Assembly (NCBI GenBank): GCA_037501455.1
Contig: CM074865.1
Location: 15,012,501-15,076,500 of the forward strand
DNA: 64,000 nucleotides
Direction: 5' to 3'
Source of the DNA: Lantana camara
Lineage: Eukaryota; Streptophyta; Magnoliopsida; Lamiales; Verbenaceae
The position numbers and the translations under genes are program-made. Below, piece after piece: positions 1 to 11,800 of this stretch. The notes beneath the pieces were generated by a model. The model made no database searches. It was not told the DNA's origin and saw only the letters and a list, made by a program, of their open reading frames with translations. Position 1 is the stretch's first letter; the number at the start of each line of letters is the position of its first letter.

Positions 1-91
1 GCTCGCGAGCTAGGTTCGAACCCATTTTTCTAAGGGCGAGCCCGAGCCCGATCCTTGGAAAAAAGCCAAGGCTCAGCTCGTTGCCATCCCT
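1..91. repeat. Fragment of an unidentified GCTCG-rich repeat
   Basis: The first 90 bases are rich in GCTCG/GAGC/GAGCCC words and resemble the ends of dispersed plant repeats of the 'GAGCTCG' kind. They stop abruptly where the MULE transposase reading frame begins, so the transposase is probably truncated on its left or runs from an exon cut by this repeat. The family is not identified. Confidence 0.3.
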
Positions 92-93
92 AG

Positions 94-1503
94 GTGGATG
101 GATGCCATCTGAAGGGTCCACACAGTGGAATTCTCCTTACTGCAGTTGGTGTGGATCCTAACAATTCAAATTTCTCAATAGCTTATGCAGTGGTGTCATC
201 TGAAACAAAAGACAATTGGACATGTTTTTTCTCAGTACTGAAAGCTGATCTGGGCTTGCAGAATGGGGAAGGGATAACTTTTATATTAGACAAGCAAAAA
301 GGTTTGATTTATGCCCTTCCAGAGGTGTTCCCTGTAGCTGAGCATAGATTCTGTGTTAGGCACATGATCATAAACATGAACAGCGCTGGTCACAAGGGTG
401 TTGCATTAACCAACTCTGTTTGGAAAGCAGCAAAAGCATCCACTGTGGGAGACTTTAAAAATGTAATGAGGTTCATAAGATCCCAATTCAGTGAGGTAGC
501 TGATTGGTTGAGTGACAAACCACCCCATGAATGGTCTAAGAGTCATTTTTAGAAGTCCCCAAGTGTGACATATTGCTCAATAACTGCTGTGAGACATTTA
601 GTAGTACAATTCTTGAAGCAAGATCCAAACCAATAACCACAATGCTTGAATGGATAAGGTAACTTGTAATTCTAGTATAATTATAGTGATATTTTGGGCA
701 TTCAATATTAACTTAGGAATAATAGTAATTTCCTTACTTTTTTTACAGGGAACATTTGATGAAAACTTTTCACAAGAACAGAGAAGAGTCAGAGGAGTGG
801 GAAGGTATACCTTTTGTGAATTATTTGGTATACATTAGCTGGATTCATGTATGATAAGAGAGAAATTCCTATTGTTTTTAGGTATTGTCTGTCCCACAAT
901 TGCTAAGATCATAGAAAGGCATGGAAAGAAGGTTGGAAGGTGTAGACCAATAAAAGCATCAAAATCCCATTTTCAAATACAATGCAATGATGGTACACAA
1001 TATGTTGTTGATTTGGCTGCCAAAACATATAGTTGCAGGAAGTGGCAACTAACTGGAATTCCTTGCAAACACAGTCTTAGTGCCATTTTCAATGACAAAC
1101 TTGATGAGATGGATTATGTTGCAGAATGCTACCATGTTAGTACATACAAGAATGTGTATGCTGAAATCATCATGCCTATAAGCAGCCATCAGTTATGGGG
1201 TACAACAATTTTCATACCCCTCTGCCACCAAACTTTGGAAGAAAGCCAGGTAGACCAGCAATGCTCAAGAGAAGGGGTGTACATGAGGTTCCAGTCAGAA
1301 GCAAAAGCAAAAAAAAAGGTCACAAGGGTCCAGTAATAAGAAAACTAAGAAGATTTCAAAAGACCATACATTGTGGCCATTGTGGTCAACCTGGCCACAA
1401 TGCATTATTTTGCCCAGACCTCCCCCCAAGTGCCAAGGAAAAGCTGGAAAATTTGAAGACGAGGGCTTTTGAGGTAATTGATCAATATAGCTACCTTAAC
1501 TAA
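94..1503 (+). pseudogene. MuDR/MULE transposase, decayed, with two recognisable introns
   Basis: The reading frame opens with a DGCHLKG motif carrying the first catalytic aspartate of MULE transposases, followed by a LLTAVGVDPNN stretch and by DKQKGL and AEHRFCVRH, all typical of the MULE catalytic domain. A frameshift near 550 breaks the frame, which resumes with PKCDILLNN and TMLEWIR. Two plant introns are visible: about 656-749 (gtaact to ttacag) and about 803-881 (gtatac to tttag). The last exon has a SWIM zinc finger (YSCRKWQLTGIPCKH) and, after a second frameshift near 1205, a GRKPGRP segment and a CCHC knuckle (HCGHCGQPGHNALFC) ending at 1503. The family normally binds terminal inverted repeats and performs cut-and-paste transposition. 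The N-terminal DNA-binding region is missing and at least two frameshifts are present, so this copy should be inactive. Confidence 0.85.
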
Positions 1504-2215
1504 AATATTGTTTTTATTTATGAGGTTCTGATTAAAATTGGCTATAATATTCAGGAAATAGGCCAAACTTTACATGCTGCTGATGTTGATGATCCAATTT
1601 CTCATATTGTTGATGATTCTAGTATTTCTGCAGATGACAACATGGTAATTGATGATCCAATTAGTTGTTATATCTGCCTGTTGTTATTAATTAGTTTAAT
1701 TCATTTTTCTAATTTTTTGCAAAATCAGACAATGCATGACATTCTGCCACCTCTAAGTGATGATGCGCCAATTTAGAACAAGAAGAGCCTCCAATTCAGG
1801 CCTTTAATGCTGAAACAACTGGTTATAGTGGTATATATGAGCCAAGAATACCAGGACCCTCCATGTTCGAGCAACTAAAAATGAGCAACCTAAGTCTGCA
1901 AAGTCCAGTTTGCACAACAACACTAACTGCAAATCAGATTGCAAATATTGGCAAGGACTATATTTCTGGGAGGAAGAAGAGGACTTTGGGCCTGAGAAAG
2001 GTAAAACTGAGAGTGTCTCGAACAATGACTTAGGAAGATGTTCAATTGTCCCAACAAAGTGTTGCTAGCCCCATGCATAAAAAGACCATATTTGTTCAAC
2101 GTGGAAAGAAATTCTTGGACTTGTCTGGTAAAGGGAGTGGTGCAGGTGCTTCTTCAACATATACATGTCAATGTGCTTGGATAGTAAAACTTTAGCTACT
2201 GTGGCGTTATTCTTT
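1504..2215 (+). other. Downstream part of the MULE transposase transcription unit
   Basis: No open frame covers this stretch, but short coding-like segments recur between intron-like AT-rich pieces (for example around 1555-1645, 1730-1790 and 2040-2200, the last reading KKTIFVQRGKKF). They look like decayed C-terminal exons of the upstream transposase, which in plant MULEs often runs past the CCHC knuckle. I cannot define the exons precisely. Confidence 0.35.
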
Positions 2216-2626
2216 TTGGTCTATTGTTTAGGCAGAAAACAATTACTTTTGGATGATGAGTGCTAGTTGGTTGCTTTTTGTGTATGAAGAATACTGTCAT
2301 TTTGGCTTTTGGATGATGAATGCTAGTCTTTATGCTTTTGTGTGTTAAGAACTTTGATTTGAATTTTATTGTCACTGCTAGTATATGTACATTTTTTTCC
2401 TAGTTTTTGATACTTTTTTTTAGATGAAGTTAAAATACTTTTTAGTACTTTGGTTGATATCAATTTGCAGTCTACATACACCAACAACAATGTCTAATAC
2501 ACAATACGAGAAACTTCATCTAACAATACCATATTATCATTAGTGAAACAGTTTTACATGAACTACTGGCAACAATAAAATACATAACAAGAACACTTGT
2601 ATGTACATAGCAAAACATAACCGTTT
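2216..2626. other. Non-coding spacer between the two convergent genes
   Basis: AT-rich spacer between the tail of the transposase unit and the stop codon of the GRF gene. It contains an imperfect direct repeat of a TTTTGGATGATGA(A/G)TGCTAGT segment (near 2251 and 2309). It probably supplies the 3' ends of both transcripts. Confidence 0.35.
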
Positions 2627-3257
2627 TTAGCTGGCCTTTGCTTCACATGATAACAAAAAAAAAACAATGAGAAAAGTGATGAACACCAACGAGTTAAACA
2701 GCCACATCTTCAAGCTCCTTATTTTTTCCTCTTTCACTGCAATCACTTCTTCCAACACATTGATTTTCTCCATCACTGCGATTTCACTTTCTACTAACTC
2801 AATTCTCTTCATTCTGGACTCCATTACCTCTAGATCAGCCTGAAGCTTCTTGATTTTGTTGAGTAATCCAGGTATAATCACCTTCAACCTATCACAAATC
2901 TCTTCATCTAGCCATTTAAAAAATTTACATTTCTGTATGAATTTTTAGATCAACAATAACAAGATCAACTAACTAGTATCTAATTAAGCAAGAATTTTAA
3001 GTTTGTTTCCACTTATGTAAGACTGAAACCAAAATTTTTTTGTACCATAAATGCAAGAAAAAACGAAAACAAAAGGCATTACAACATACCATTTGGGAGC
3101 AACTATAAAAACGCCTTCCTGGGTTGCTGGGTTTCCATGAAGTCCTCACAGCAGCGATCCTTCCACAAAAACAGAACATGGTTGACGTGCTGCTCACATA
3201 CTCCGAAGGTTGCTCCGAAGAAGGATTTGATGATGACCCAGTTGTTGCCATTGTCAA
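2627..3257 (-). CDS. GRF-type zinc-finger, coiled-coil, single-membrane-segment protein (At4g04775-like)
   Basis: Two exons join cleanly: exon 1 is 3257-3090, the intron runs from GTATGT at 3089 to ACAG at 2933, and exon 2 is 2932-2627. Both junctions are phase 0, giving about 157 residues without a stop. Exon 1 carries FCFCG, RTSW and NPGRRFYSC; exon 2 starts with KCKFFKW, completing the four cysteines and the aromatic residues of a GRF zinc finger (about residues 29-64). A charged heptad-like helix (about 75-125) and a C-terminal hydrophobic segment (VFITFLIVFFLLS) follow. The layout matches the plant family often named 'uncharacterized protein At4g04775-like'. GRF fingers in other proteins bind single-stranded nucleic acid; the role of the plant family is unknown to me. 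It faces the MULE transposase tail to tail and may be its accessory gene, or a host gene beside it. Confidence 0.8.
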
Positions 3258-3439
3258 TTAATTTCAGTTGGGTTCGACTCTTTTTGAAATTTTCGGGGGA
3301 GTACAACTCAAAATCAGAAGTTTTGGGGGATATAGTGTTCGAAATCAAGGTCAATGTGGTGTTTGGGTGAAAAAGGCATTTGTTCATGTTTATTTTACAT
3401 CAATAATAATATATCAGAAAATTAAAAAATAAGGGTTTG

Positions 3440-3690
3440 TTTGTTTTGTGGGGGGAAATTTTCCCCCCAAAATTCGCATATGTGGCGGCTGATGTGGACA
3501 AATAATCAGACATGGCAAAGCAATTTCGGCCATCTGTGTCCATGTGTCCCAGTTTTTGCCACTTGGAAAACCATGCTTGTTTACCGGTGGTGGTATGTCA
3601 TTTCCGGCCAAAATTGTACTAAAATTGTCATTTTTTTTCATTTAATGGTTCATTACGCTGCCCGAAAAAAAAAAAGTACTAACTTTGCTT
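3440..3690. repeat. Putative right terminal region of the MULE
   Basis: The sequence contains ATGTCATTTCCGGCC followed by AAAATTGTACTAAAATTGTCA, wording of the kind found in plant MULE and MITE ends. It lies 5' of the GRF start codon, so it could supply that gene's promoter, as terminal repeats do in MuDR. A matching left end is not in the window, so this rests on resemblance only. Confidence 0.35.
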
Positions 3691-3904
3691 GGTTGCTTGA
3701 GTTGGTATACCAAAAAAACATTTTCCTCTATTGATTCATAATGACTATACCCAATTAAAATTAGTGAATACAAGAACTAGGTATATATGTGTATATATAC
3801 TATACGACACATACAGATACACATACACAATTAGTTCATCACTGAACAAGCCCAATTAAGTAACCCAACCATACATACCCACACAACATTATACATAAAT
3901 TTAC

Positions 3905-3942
<38 letters not shown>

Positions 3943-3949
3943 ATGTTGC
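3691..3949. repeat. AT-rich spacer with a TA microsatellite (3906-3940)
   Basis: A (TA)n run of about 17 units occupies 3906-3940, with a second shorter run near 3990-4000. The imperfectly repeated phrase GTTG(C/T)ATTGTGAAT lies after each run. No gene is visible. Confidence 0.8.
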
Positions 3950-5665
3950 ATTGTGAATTATAATGTGTGTTGTGTCCGTGCGTACTTATTATATATATAT
4001 GAGTGTTGTATTGTGAATGGGGTAAAGTGTTGATTCTTGAATTATTTATGTTAAGGGAAATATGAACTAGTGTGATTTCATAATACGTGGTGTGTTTTGT
4101 GCTTTATTAAATTTGCTATATTATATTTTATTTGGTCTTGGACATTAATTATATACCTGAACACTTTTCTAACATATCACATTATTTGATAATTCTCTTA
4201 CACATATCATATCACTCATGCCATCTCATATTATCGCCGTGCGTCCTATTTGGTTCCATATTGAGTCGTTTCTTACGAGTACACATTGTTCCTTCTCTTG
4301 TACAGTTCGTTTCCAGGGTTGAGACTTCCGGATCAAATAGGCACCCGTATTACTCGTGTTCTTGTCCCGTGGTATTCCAGGTGAGGGTGTTTTCGTTCTA
4401 GTTATGTATCAAGCCCTAGGATCTTATGTGACATGTTTTGGCCACTATTATATGTATATATCGTTTTCAAAGTGGAGCCATCAAGTAAATATTTTCAAAG
4501 GAATAAATTATTTTTCAATAATTCGAAATGTATTGTTATCTTCATGACTTGAAAATGTTTGGCGAGATCATGTACCTTATGCACCTCTTGTTGGGCCCTG
4601 CACGGGTTGTGTCTTGAGATGCCTGGAAAGCATGGGCCTAAGGCTACTCTTGCACAGATTCCCGTCCTATATTATTAGGATGAACCCGAAACCCGTTAGG
4701 AGGTTTAGTGGGGGACGGAATCCCGGGCATTGGGAGTCATGGACCTGATGCCCGTCCTGAATGGATGGCTCGGGCTGATCACCCGACCATCACCCGAAGA
4801 AGGAGGTTGAAATCAATATCATGTTCATGTTATCAATGTTATTCACCGAGCGGGAAGGTCGGGACACAAATTGCCCAATCGGTCATGTTTCATGTAAGTG
4901 TTGCTTGAATGTATTATTATGTATTGCATGATCACATATTCAAAAGTATATAATAATGTTTATTGTACACAGTTGGAGTTTGGATGGAGAATTATGCACG
5001 CTCCCTCGCCGAGCCATGATTATTATTATTTGTGAAATATATCTTAATGAATTTAATTTGAATTAGTCGTAAAGTCTGAGCATTGCTTAGCTATTTTCTT
5101 GCCCTTCGCGGGAACTAACTTCAATTAAAATTTTACTCTGGATTTATGACTTGCATGTGCATGTTCTTATATATATGTATAGCTTCTGCTCACTCAATCT
5201 TCTAGAGACTGACCCATTTTTCTCACTTTTCAGTTTCTTGCAGGTTTTGCTAGGCGGGAGTCGAGTCTTAGCATTCTTGTTCGTATCATACTTGTACATT
5301 CGAGTCACATTTCATATTCTTATGTTCTAATTATATCTCTTTATGTATTTGGGCGTGTGTGTCAATTATGAATTATTGGATATTGATTCGGGACAGGTTG
5401 CATGCGTAGTTGAACCTGTTGTTAGGATGCATGTTGGATTTTATTTATGTTATGAAATTGTTAGGCTTGTAGGCATTGTTGAAATTCATGTTTGATATTA
5501 TTGCTTCTGCACCGCATGTTTCATATTCTTAATTAATTGGTACAAGGTTAGATTCCGCCTAGCTAGGTGATCTTTTATTTTGTCACCCATTCGCTATGAG
5601 TCTAGTTCATGCTTGGACTACTTATTTCATGTGTGGACTAGACTTATAGTGCGGGGGATATGGTA
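3950..5665 (+). repeat. Diverged LTR fragment, related in reverse to the solo LTR at 8822-12380
   Basis: Several phrases match the reverse complement of the solo LTR in the same order: GCAGG(T)TT...GCTAGGCGG..GTCGAGTC near 5240-5270, CCGCCTAGCTAGGTG near 5555, and TAGTGCGGGGGAT.TG near 5648. The match is patchy, so this is an older or different member of the same Ty3/gypsy-like LTR family, in plus orientation. It is cut on its right side where the LINE begins. No coding sequence is visible; scattered open frames here are not convincing. Confidence 0.6.
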
Positions 5666-5741
5666 TCTATCGTTGCAGGTGCTACATCCTAAAGTGGTAG
5701 CGGGTGCTGCTACGCAGGTCCGCCAGGAGCCACGAATCTCA

Positions 5742-8700
5742 TCACTTGGAACTCCCGGGGCTTGGGGGGTCCCTAAAAAGTTCAATCAATTCACTCTCTT
5801 ATTAGAGAGTTTAACCCCTCAGTTCTGTTAATTTGTTAAGCACGGTGCCGCAAATGGAGGATTGAGCAGATTAAGGATTCTCTTGACTGGTTCGGGATTA
5901 ATGTTGACTGCGTTCGGAAAAGTGGGGGTCTAGCTCTTCTTTGGAGAAAAGATGTTGATATCAGCCTTCAAACTTTTTCTAAGCACCATATTGATGTTTT
6001 GGTGGGACGTGTTGGTTCGGATCCTATCTGGAGATTCACCGGGTTCTACGGCGAACCAGATAAACAATTCCGATGGCGCTCGTGGGATTTGCTTAGGCAT
6101 TTGGGGAAATTTTTGAATTATCCCTGGCTGGTGTGCGGGGATTTTAACGAAATTCTGAGTAATGATGAAAAAGAGGGTGGCTCCTTGCGCATTCCTGGTT
6201 TTCTCGCTGCTTTCCATAGCACCTTGGATGTGAACAACCTCTTCGACCTTGGATTTGAAGGAAGGTGTTTTACTTGGTCCAATAATCAGCCATCTCCTTA
6301 TACTATAAAGTCTCGGATTGATCGTGCCACAACTTTCCATTCTTGGATGTCTCTTTTCCCTTCCGCCCGGGTTTATCATATCCCAAATTTTGTATCTGAC
6401 CACCTCCCCATCCTTGTGGAGACGTCCAGTAAGACCACCAGAAGCAATGATAAGAGAAACAAGCCTTTCAAGTTCGAGGCTATGTGGGCAAGCACGGAGG
6501 ATTGTGAACGCATCATTAGCAATTGCTGGCAGGAGGATACTAGCGATTCAGCATTGCTTACGGCCCTAGATAATATGAAGAACTGTAGAATCGACTTCTT
6601 GGATTGGCGTAAGTAAATTTCGCATAATCTAGAAAAGGAAATTAAACGACTGGAGGAAAGAGTTGACACTCTTCGCTCGAGACATATTACGAAAGACTCT
6701 AAGTTCCAGGAAAAGGAACTCTGGAGTCGCATTAATGAGTTATCTCAACAGGCTGAGACAATGTGGAAGCAACGAGCTAATGCGTGATAGAAATACCAGG
6801 TTCTTCCATAATAAAGCTTCAGCTAGGGCTAAAAACAACAGAATTGATGGGTTGATGGATGACCGGAGGGAGGGGGGCGTCTCTGCTCTTCTAAGTAGTA
6901 AATACAGGGGATTACTGAACGCAATTTCGGGGAGATTTTTCGTTCGTCCAGATGTTCTGATTCGGATTTGGAGGAGGTCATTGGTTTGGTCAATCCCAAT
7001 ATCATGGACTCCATGAGATGTGACCTTGCCCGCCCTTTCAAGGCTGACAAGGTTAAGTGTGCTATCTTTAGAATGTTTCCCCTGAAATCTCCCGGGCCCG
7101 ATGGGCTTCCCCCCATCTTCTTCCAGAAATTCTGGCATGTTGTCGGTCGGAATATCACTGCCTATGTGCTTAATTTTCTCAATAAAGGGATTTTCTCTTG
7201 TGAACTTAATTTCACTCATATTGTTCTTATTTCGAAGTGTCAAAAACTGGATATTATTACCCAATTTCATCCGATTACCTTGTGTAATATGATCTATAAA
7301 ATAGCCTCGAAATGTATTCTGAAGCGCGTTAAACCTATTCTTGATGACGTTATTTTTGTGTCGCAATCCCTTTTTGTTCCTAAACGTCTTATTACTGATA
7401 ATGTTTTGCTTGCTTTTGAGATCACTCATTTTCTGAAAAAGAAGACTAGAGGAAGAGATGGTTTCTTTGGTTTGAAACTCGATATGAGCAAGGCATTTGA
7501 TAGAGTTGAGTGGAGGTTCCTGGCGCGGGTGCTTGAGAGGTTAGGGTTCCCTTCTTCTCTGATTCGCCTCATTTTAGCCTGTATAACTTCCGTTTCTTTC
7601 TCTTTTATCCTTGATGGTGCTCAGTTTGGTTCGGTTACCCTGGAGAGAGGCATTCGTCAGGGAGACCCTCTCTCGCCTTACTCTTTTCTCCTTTGTACAG
7701 AAGTCTTTTCACTTTGTTTCAGGGATTTGGAGAACAAGGATATTTTGTAGGGTGTAGCTATTTGCAAGAATACCCGTTGTATTTCTCACTTGTTATTCGT
7801 TGATGATACACTTGTGTGTGGACGGGCAGATGAACAAGCTTTCGATGGGATTGCTGGAATTCTTGATGTTTTCTCTAAAACCTCGGGCCTGGTGGTAAAT
7901 TTCCAAAAGTCCTCGGTTGTTTTTATTTGGAATGTGACCCCTGAGGCAGATTCGAGTTTGACTTCTCGGTTGGGAGTGCAGAGAATGGATAAATTTGATC
8001 TTTATTTGGGCCTTCCTTCTGTTGCCAAAAAATCTAAGAAATCTTTATTCACCTCACTCCGAGAGCATATTAGGAAGAAAGTGTGTGGTTTCTCTGAAAA
8101 GAATTTATCCTTTGCTGGTAAGGAGATTTTGATCAAGGTAGTTCTACAGGCGATCCCCTCCTACTCTATGAGCTGTTTTAAATTGCCGGATTCCTTTATT
8201 AAAGAGCTTGATTCCTTCTCGGCAAACTTCTTGTGGAATAACAAAGACCGTAACTGTATTCATTGGCTCGGATGGGATAAGCTTAGCCTCCAGAAATGTA
8301 AGGGTGGACTCGGTTTCAGGAATTTCAAGGCTTTTAACCTTGCTCTCCTAGCTAAATAGGCCTGGCAAATCGTTTCATTCCCGGATTGCCCCCTTAGTCG
8401 TGTTCTTAAAGTAAGGTACTTCCCTCACTCAGATTTCTTTGGTATGGGACTGGGGCGTTCGCCCTTGTTCACATGGAGAAGTATTTTGTCGGTCAAGCCC
8501 ATCCTGAAGGTGGGTTCTAGATGGCGCATTGGCTCTGGGAAGTCAATTGATATTTGGCGCGATAGATGGTTACCGAGGTCGAACTCTTTTTGTCCTCTTA
8601 TTCGGCAACCGCGAGACCCGATGATCACAAGAGTTAACCAACTCCTTCTCCCGAATTCTGCTGGCTGGAATCTGAAGTTGATTGACGAGACCTTTTGCTC

Positions 8701-8821
8701 TAGTGATGCTGCTCTTATCCGAAGCATCCCGTTGGGTAGTGTGGAACAGGATGATAAATTAATTTGGTATTTTGAGAAAAATGGTTCTTTTTCAGTCTGT
8801 AGCGGGCACCGGGTGGCCCTC
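5742..8821 (+). pseudogene. LINE-1 ORF2, first part: endonuclease and reverse transcriptase
   Basis: The start reads ITWNSRGLGGP, the beginning of the APE-type endonuclease, followed by SGGLALLWRKD, GDFNEIL, FTWSNNQPSPY and SDHLPILV, its usual motifs. The reverse transcriptase has SPGPDGLPP, LKLDMSKAFDRVEW, ERGIRQGDPLSPY and LLFVDD (usually FADD or YADD; the two catalytic aspartates are kept). The thumb-like part has GKEILIK and IPSYSMSCFKLP. Breaks: a stop inside the early endonuclease, a stop near 6613, frameshifts between about 6660 and 6970, a stop at 7748, and a stop near 8357. The protein would nick target DNA and copy LINE RNA at the nick, but this copy cannot make it. Confidence 0.85.
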
Positions 8822-11800
8822 TGTGACGCCCCGAGCGTGGAGCTATCACATCCCCCGCACTAGAACCCAACACGCATAGGAAATGGGCAATCCATATACA
8901 TGTCAAGCGCTAGCGAACGGGAGACACTCAAGACCACACCTAGCTAGGCGGCACTAGACAAACAGTCGTCAGAGAGAATGCTATAGCGGAAGCGAATTAA
9001 ATCCTTCAACACATAATGACCACGAGCCGACATTATTTAAAACATATAATTTCCATTTCGATCACAAGATACGACAGTAAGGTACTACACTAGGCACTCT
9101 ATTCACAAGTATCAAAAGTTGGAACGAGAGGTAACAATACACACATACATGCCGACAGGTAAAGTATCAGTAACAAAAAGTAATCCTAGACGGACTCAAC
9201 ATGACATGACTCGAACGCCGCCTAGCTGACTCCAACCTGCAACCAATAAGGTAACAAGAAAGAGAGAAAGAGAGGGTCAGTCGAGTGACTGGTGAGGCGG
9301 TAACAATATACGAGATATATTCAATGCAAGAGAGAGATATGCAATGCAAGATAAACACAACCCCTCGATCCGATATAGTCTCAATTTCAAGAACAAGACA
9401 ATCATTTCCTTTCAAGGTCCATGACGTATATCGGATTAAGGGTTTCAATCGATCAATCGGTACCGAGCAATACCGTTCTCCAACCTTTACTCCACAATCA
9501 GTCAATAACAATAACAATAACAATAAACCATTCACCACACCCGGTAATGGAAAGGGTTGATCAGCCCCAACCGTCCAATAGTCCAGACGAGTCATAGTCC
9601 ATTTCGGTACTATGCTCCTTCGGCGTACCGGCACAGTAGACGCGCGATATCACCTACCTCCGATGATAGCACGTGCCCCCATAGAGGTCGCGATTAAGGT
9701 TCACCGTCGGCCCGATGCCTTCCCGGATTCCCTCGTACACGTTGCCTCGGATCCCTTCCCAATAAAACCATGCTATTGGGGCCAATCAATCAATAACAAG
9801 AGCTCGGATCATGCAATGCGTGGAAACCATTTTCATTTTCTATCAAAGTCTTTCTCAAGAGCATGAACACACGCCGGAGAATATATCTATAACCCATTTA
9901 GTACTTGGAAATTAGTTTTCAAATAACATTAAATCGGTAGACAATCACGTACTTACTAAATATAGGGTTATATAGCTATATATACATTTCACATGCGGGT
10001 AAACGATTCAAATCATGAAGGCCATACGGGTTTAGGTTATTGGTTACAGCAAGAAGATAAATCTCACCTGGATAACGTCGACAAAAGGAAGAGACAGGAC
10101 AAAGTAACTAGACCACCGGGTCCTTAGGAGGATCACCTAGACAAGTGACGATTACCAATACAATTAGACTTAATAAAACCAAGTATAGACGCTCGGCAAT
10201 GTGTTGCAATGTCATGAGATGGGATAAGATGTAATAAAAGTCATAAAATGGCATGAGCATGTTTATATGTACGATTAATGCCACGTAATTCAATTAAAAA
10301 TGTAATCGTGCCATATCATGTGCAAGGTAACATTTATGTGGCTGGAAATTTGGAATATGTACTACAAAAACCATGGAAATGAGCGAGGGAAAACATTATA
10401 GCAGAGTTCATGCAACATTCATGTAGGAACATTTATGCAGAAACTTTATTCATGCACACGTTGTAGAAAATTCGTCATAACTTATTGCTCGGATGGTATT
10501 TTAACAAACCGTAAAATTCCTAGTAAACTAGACAACCATGTCTTTCATATGGTATAGGTCTCAACCCCTAATTGTTTCTGTAAAATTACAGATTTCAGAG
10601 CAAAAGTGATGAAAAACAGAATTAACGCTGCAGAAACACATTTCCAAAAAGTTTACCGTTACCCTACTAAATGAAGTCGGATTAATCTGAAAGTTTACGG
10701 GGATATACTAGATACATTCATAAGTACCCCTTTAAACAGTTTTGAGAAATTCATACATTTGATCACTCTTTTCAAGCTGTTAATCCAGACCAGAAAACAA
10801 GGGACAGCTGAGTCGTTTTGAATTTTTCTCGGGTATCAAATGGACTCGGATTAACATAAAATTTGACGTACATAAACCTTAATATACTAGGAATATCCAG
10901 TTAAAACAGTTTTGAAAACCGAGGTCGTATGAGTTCAAAATTTACGTCGGAATTCTCTGCATATAAGCCTTCAAAGTTCAAACAATACAGCAACTTGGCT
11001 GCAGCGACACCTTTCAAAGACCGATCTGTTTACCACATCAAACGAAGTCGGAAAATTCTGAAACTTAATAGGTATACTCCCAACCTATATAGGTACTCCT
11101 CTGTAAAACGGTTTTGAAAAATTCGAAGGTTTAGTCCCTCTGCTCAGCTGCTGTTCCAGATCAGAAAACAGGGCAAAAACAGGGGACTGCGGCAACTTTC
11201 GGGATTTTTTTCCGAGGTATCAAACGGGCTCGGAAAAATTACAGAATTTGGCAGATATAAACTTTAATATGTTATTAATCTCCAGTTAAAACAGTTTTTG
11301 AAAACGGCATCGCACGAGCTCGGAATTTACATTTGAATTTTCTGCAGTCTTGCTGTCACATAAGAAAAAGGCCAAGAACTCATGCTGAAACAAAACGACA
11401 TCACTCCTAAACATATAAAACACTTGAAACTCAGTAATTCATGCTTTTCAGACTATCAAATCCACAAAGTTTATGTAGTACATCAATAGTCAGATTCGCA
11501 ACCAAGCACAAATCATGAATTTATCAAGGAATTCATTTTATAACACGTTTCTTAAGGTATTCAATCACAACTTCAGTAAAATCATAAGGTTGTTCTCTCT
11601 CCGCATTGTAAATCTTCCGATTAACTAAGGATTTAAGAAAAACAGTAATTTCCAATCACGTAGCTTGATTTCAATCATTGTTATGCATATAGTCCCCAAT
11701 TCCAACAAAAGAATCAGCAATCCTAAACAATTTCTAGTAGAACACTACCATGGTATATTCAAGAAAGGAGAAAGAAGAACGAAGGGACCTTACCTTGCTG

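Larger units (their letters stand above)
1..3690 (+). mobile_element. Mutator-like element (MULE), left end missing
   Basis: The unit is inferred from a MuDR-type transposase relic on the plus strand (94 to about 2210), an intact GRF zinc-finger gene on the minus strand ending towards it (3257 to 2627), and a MULE-end-like sequence at about 3440-3690. Convergent two-gene layout is known from maize MuDR (mudrA and mudrB). I cannot see the left terminal inverted repeat or a 9-bp target duplication because the left end is outside the window or replaced by the repeat at 1-91. The grouping into one element is therefore an inference. Confidence 0.45.

Noticed and set aside
4132..5831. Short open frames as host genes
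   Set aside because: They have no motif and fall within sequence that matches, in reverse, the solo LTR at 8822-12380 or the LINE start.
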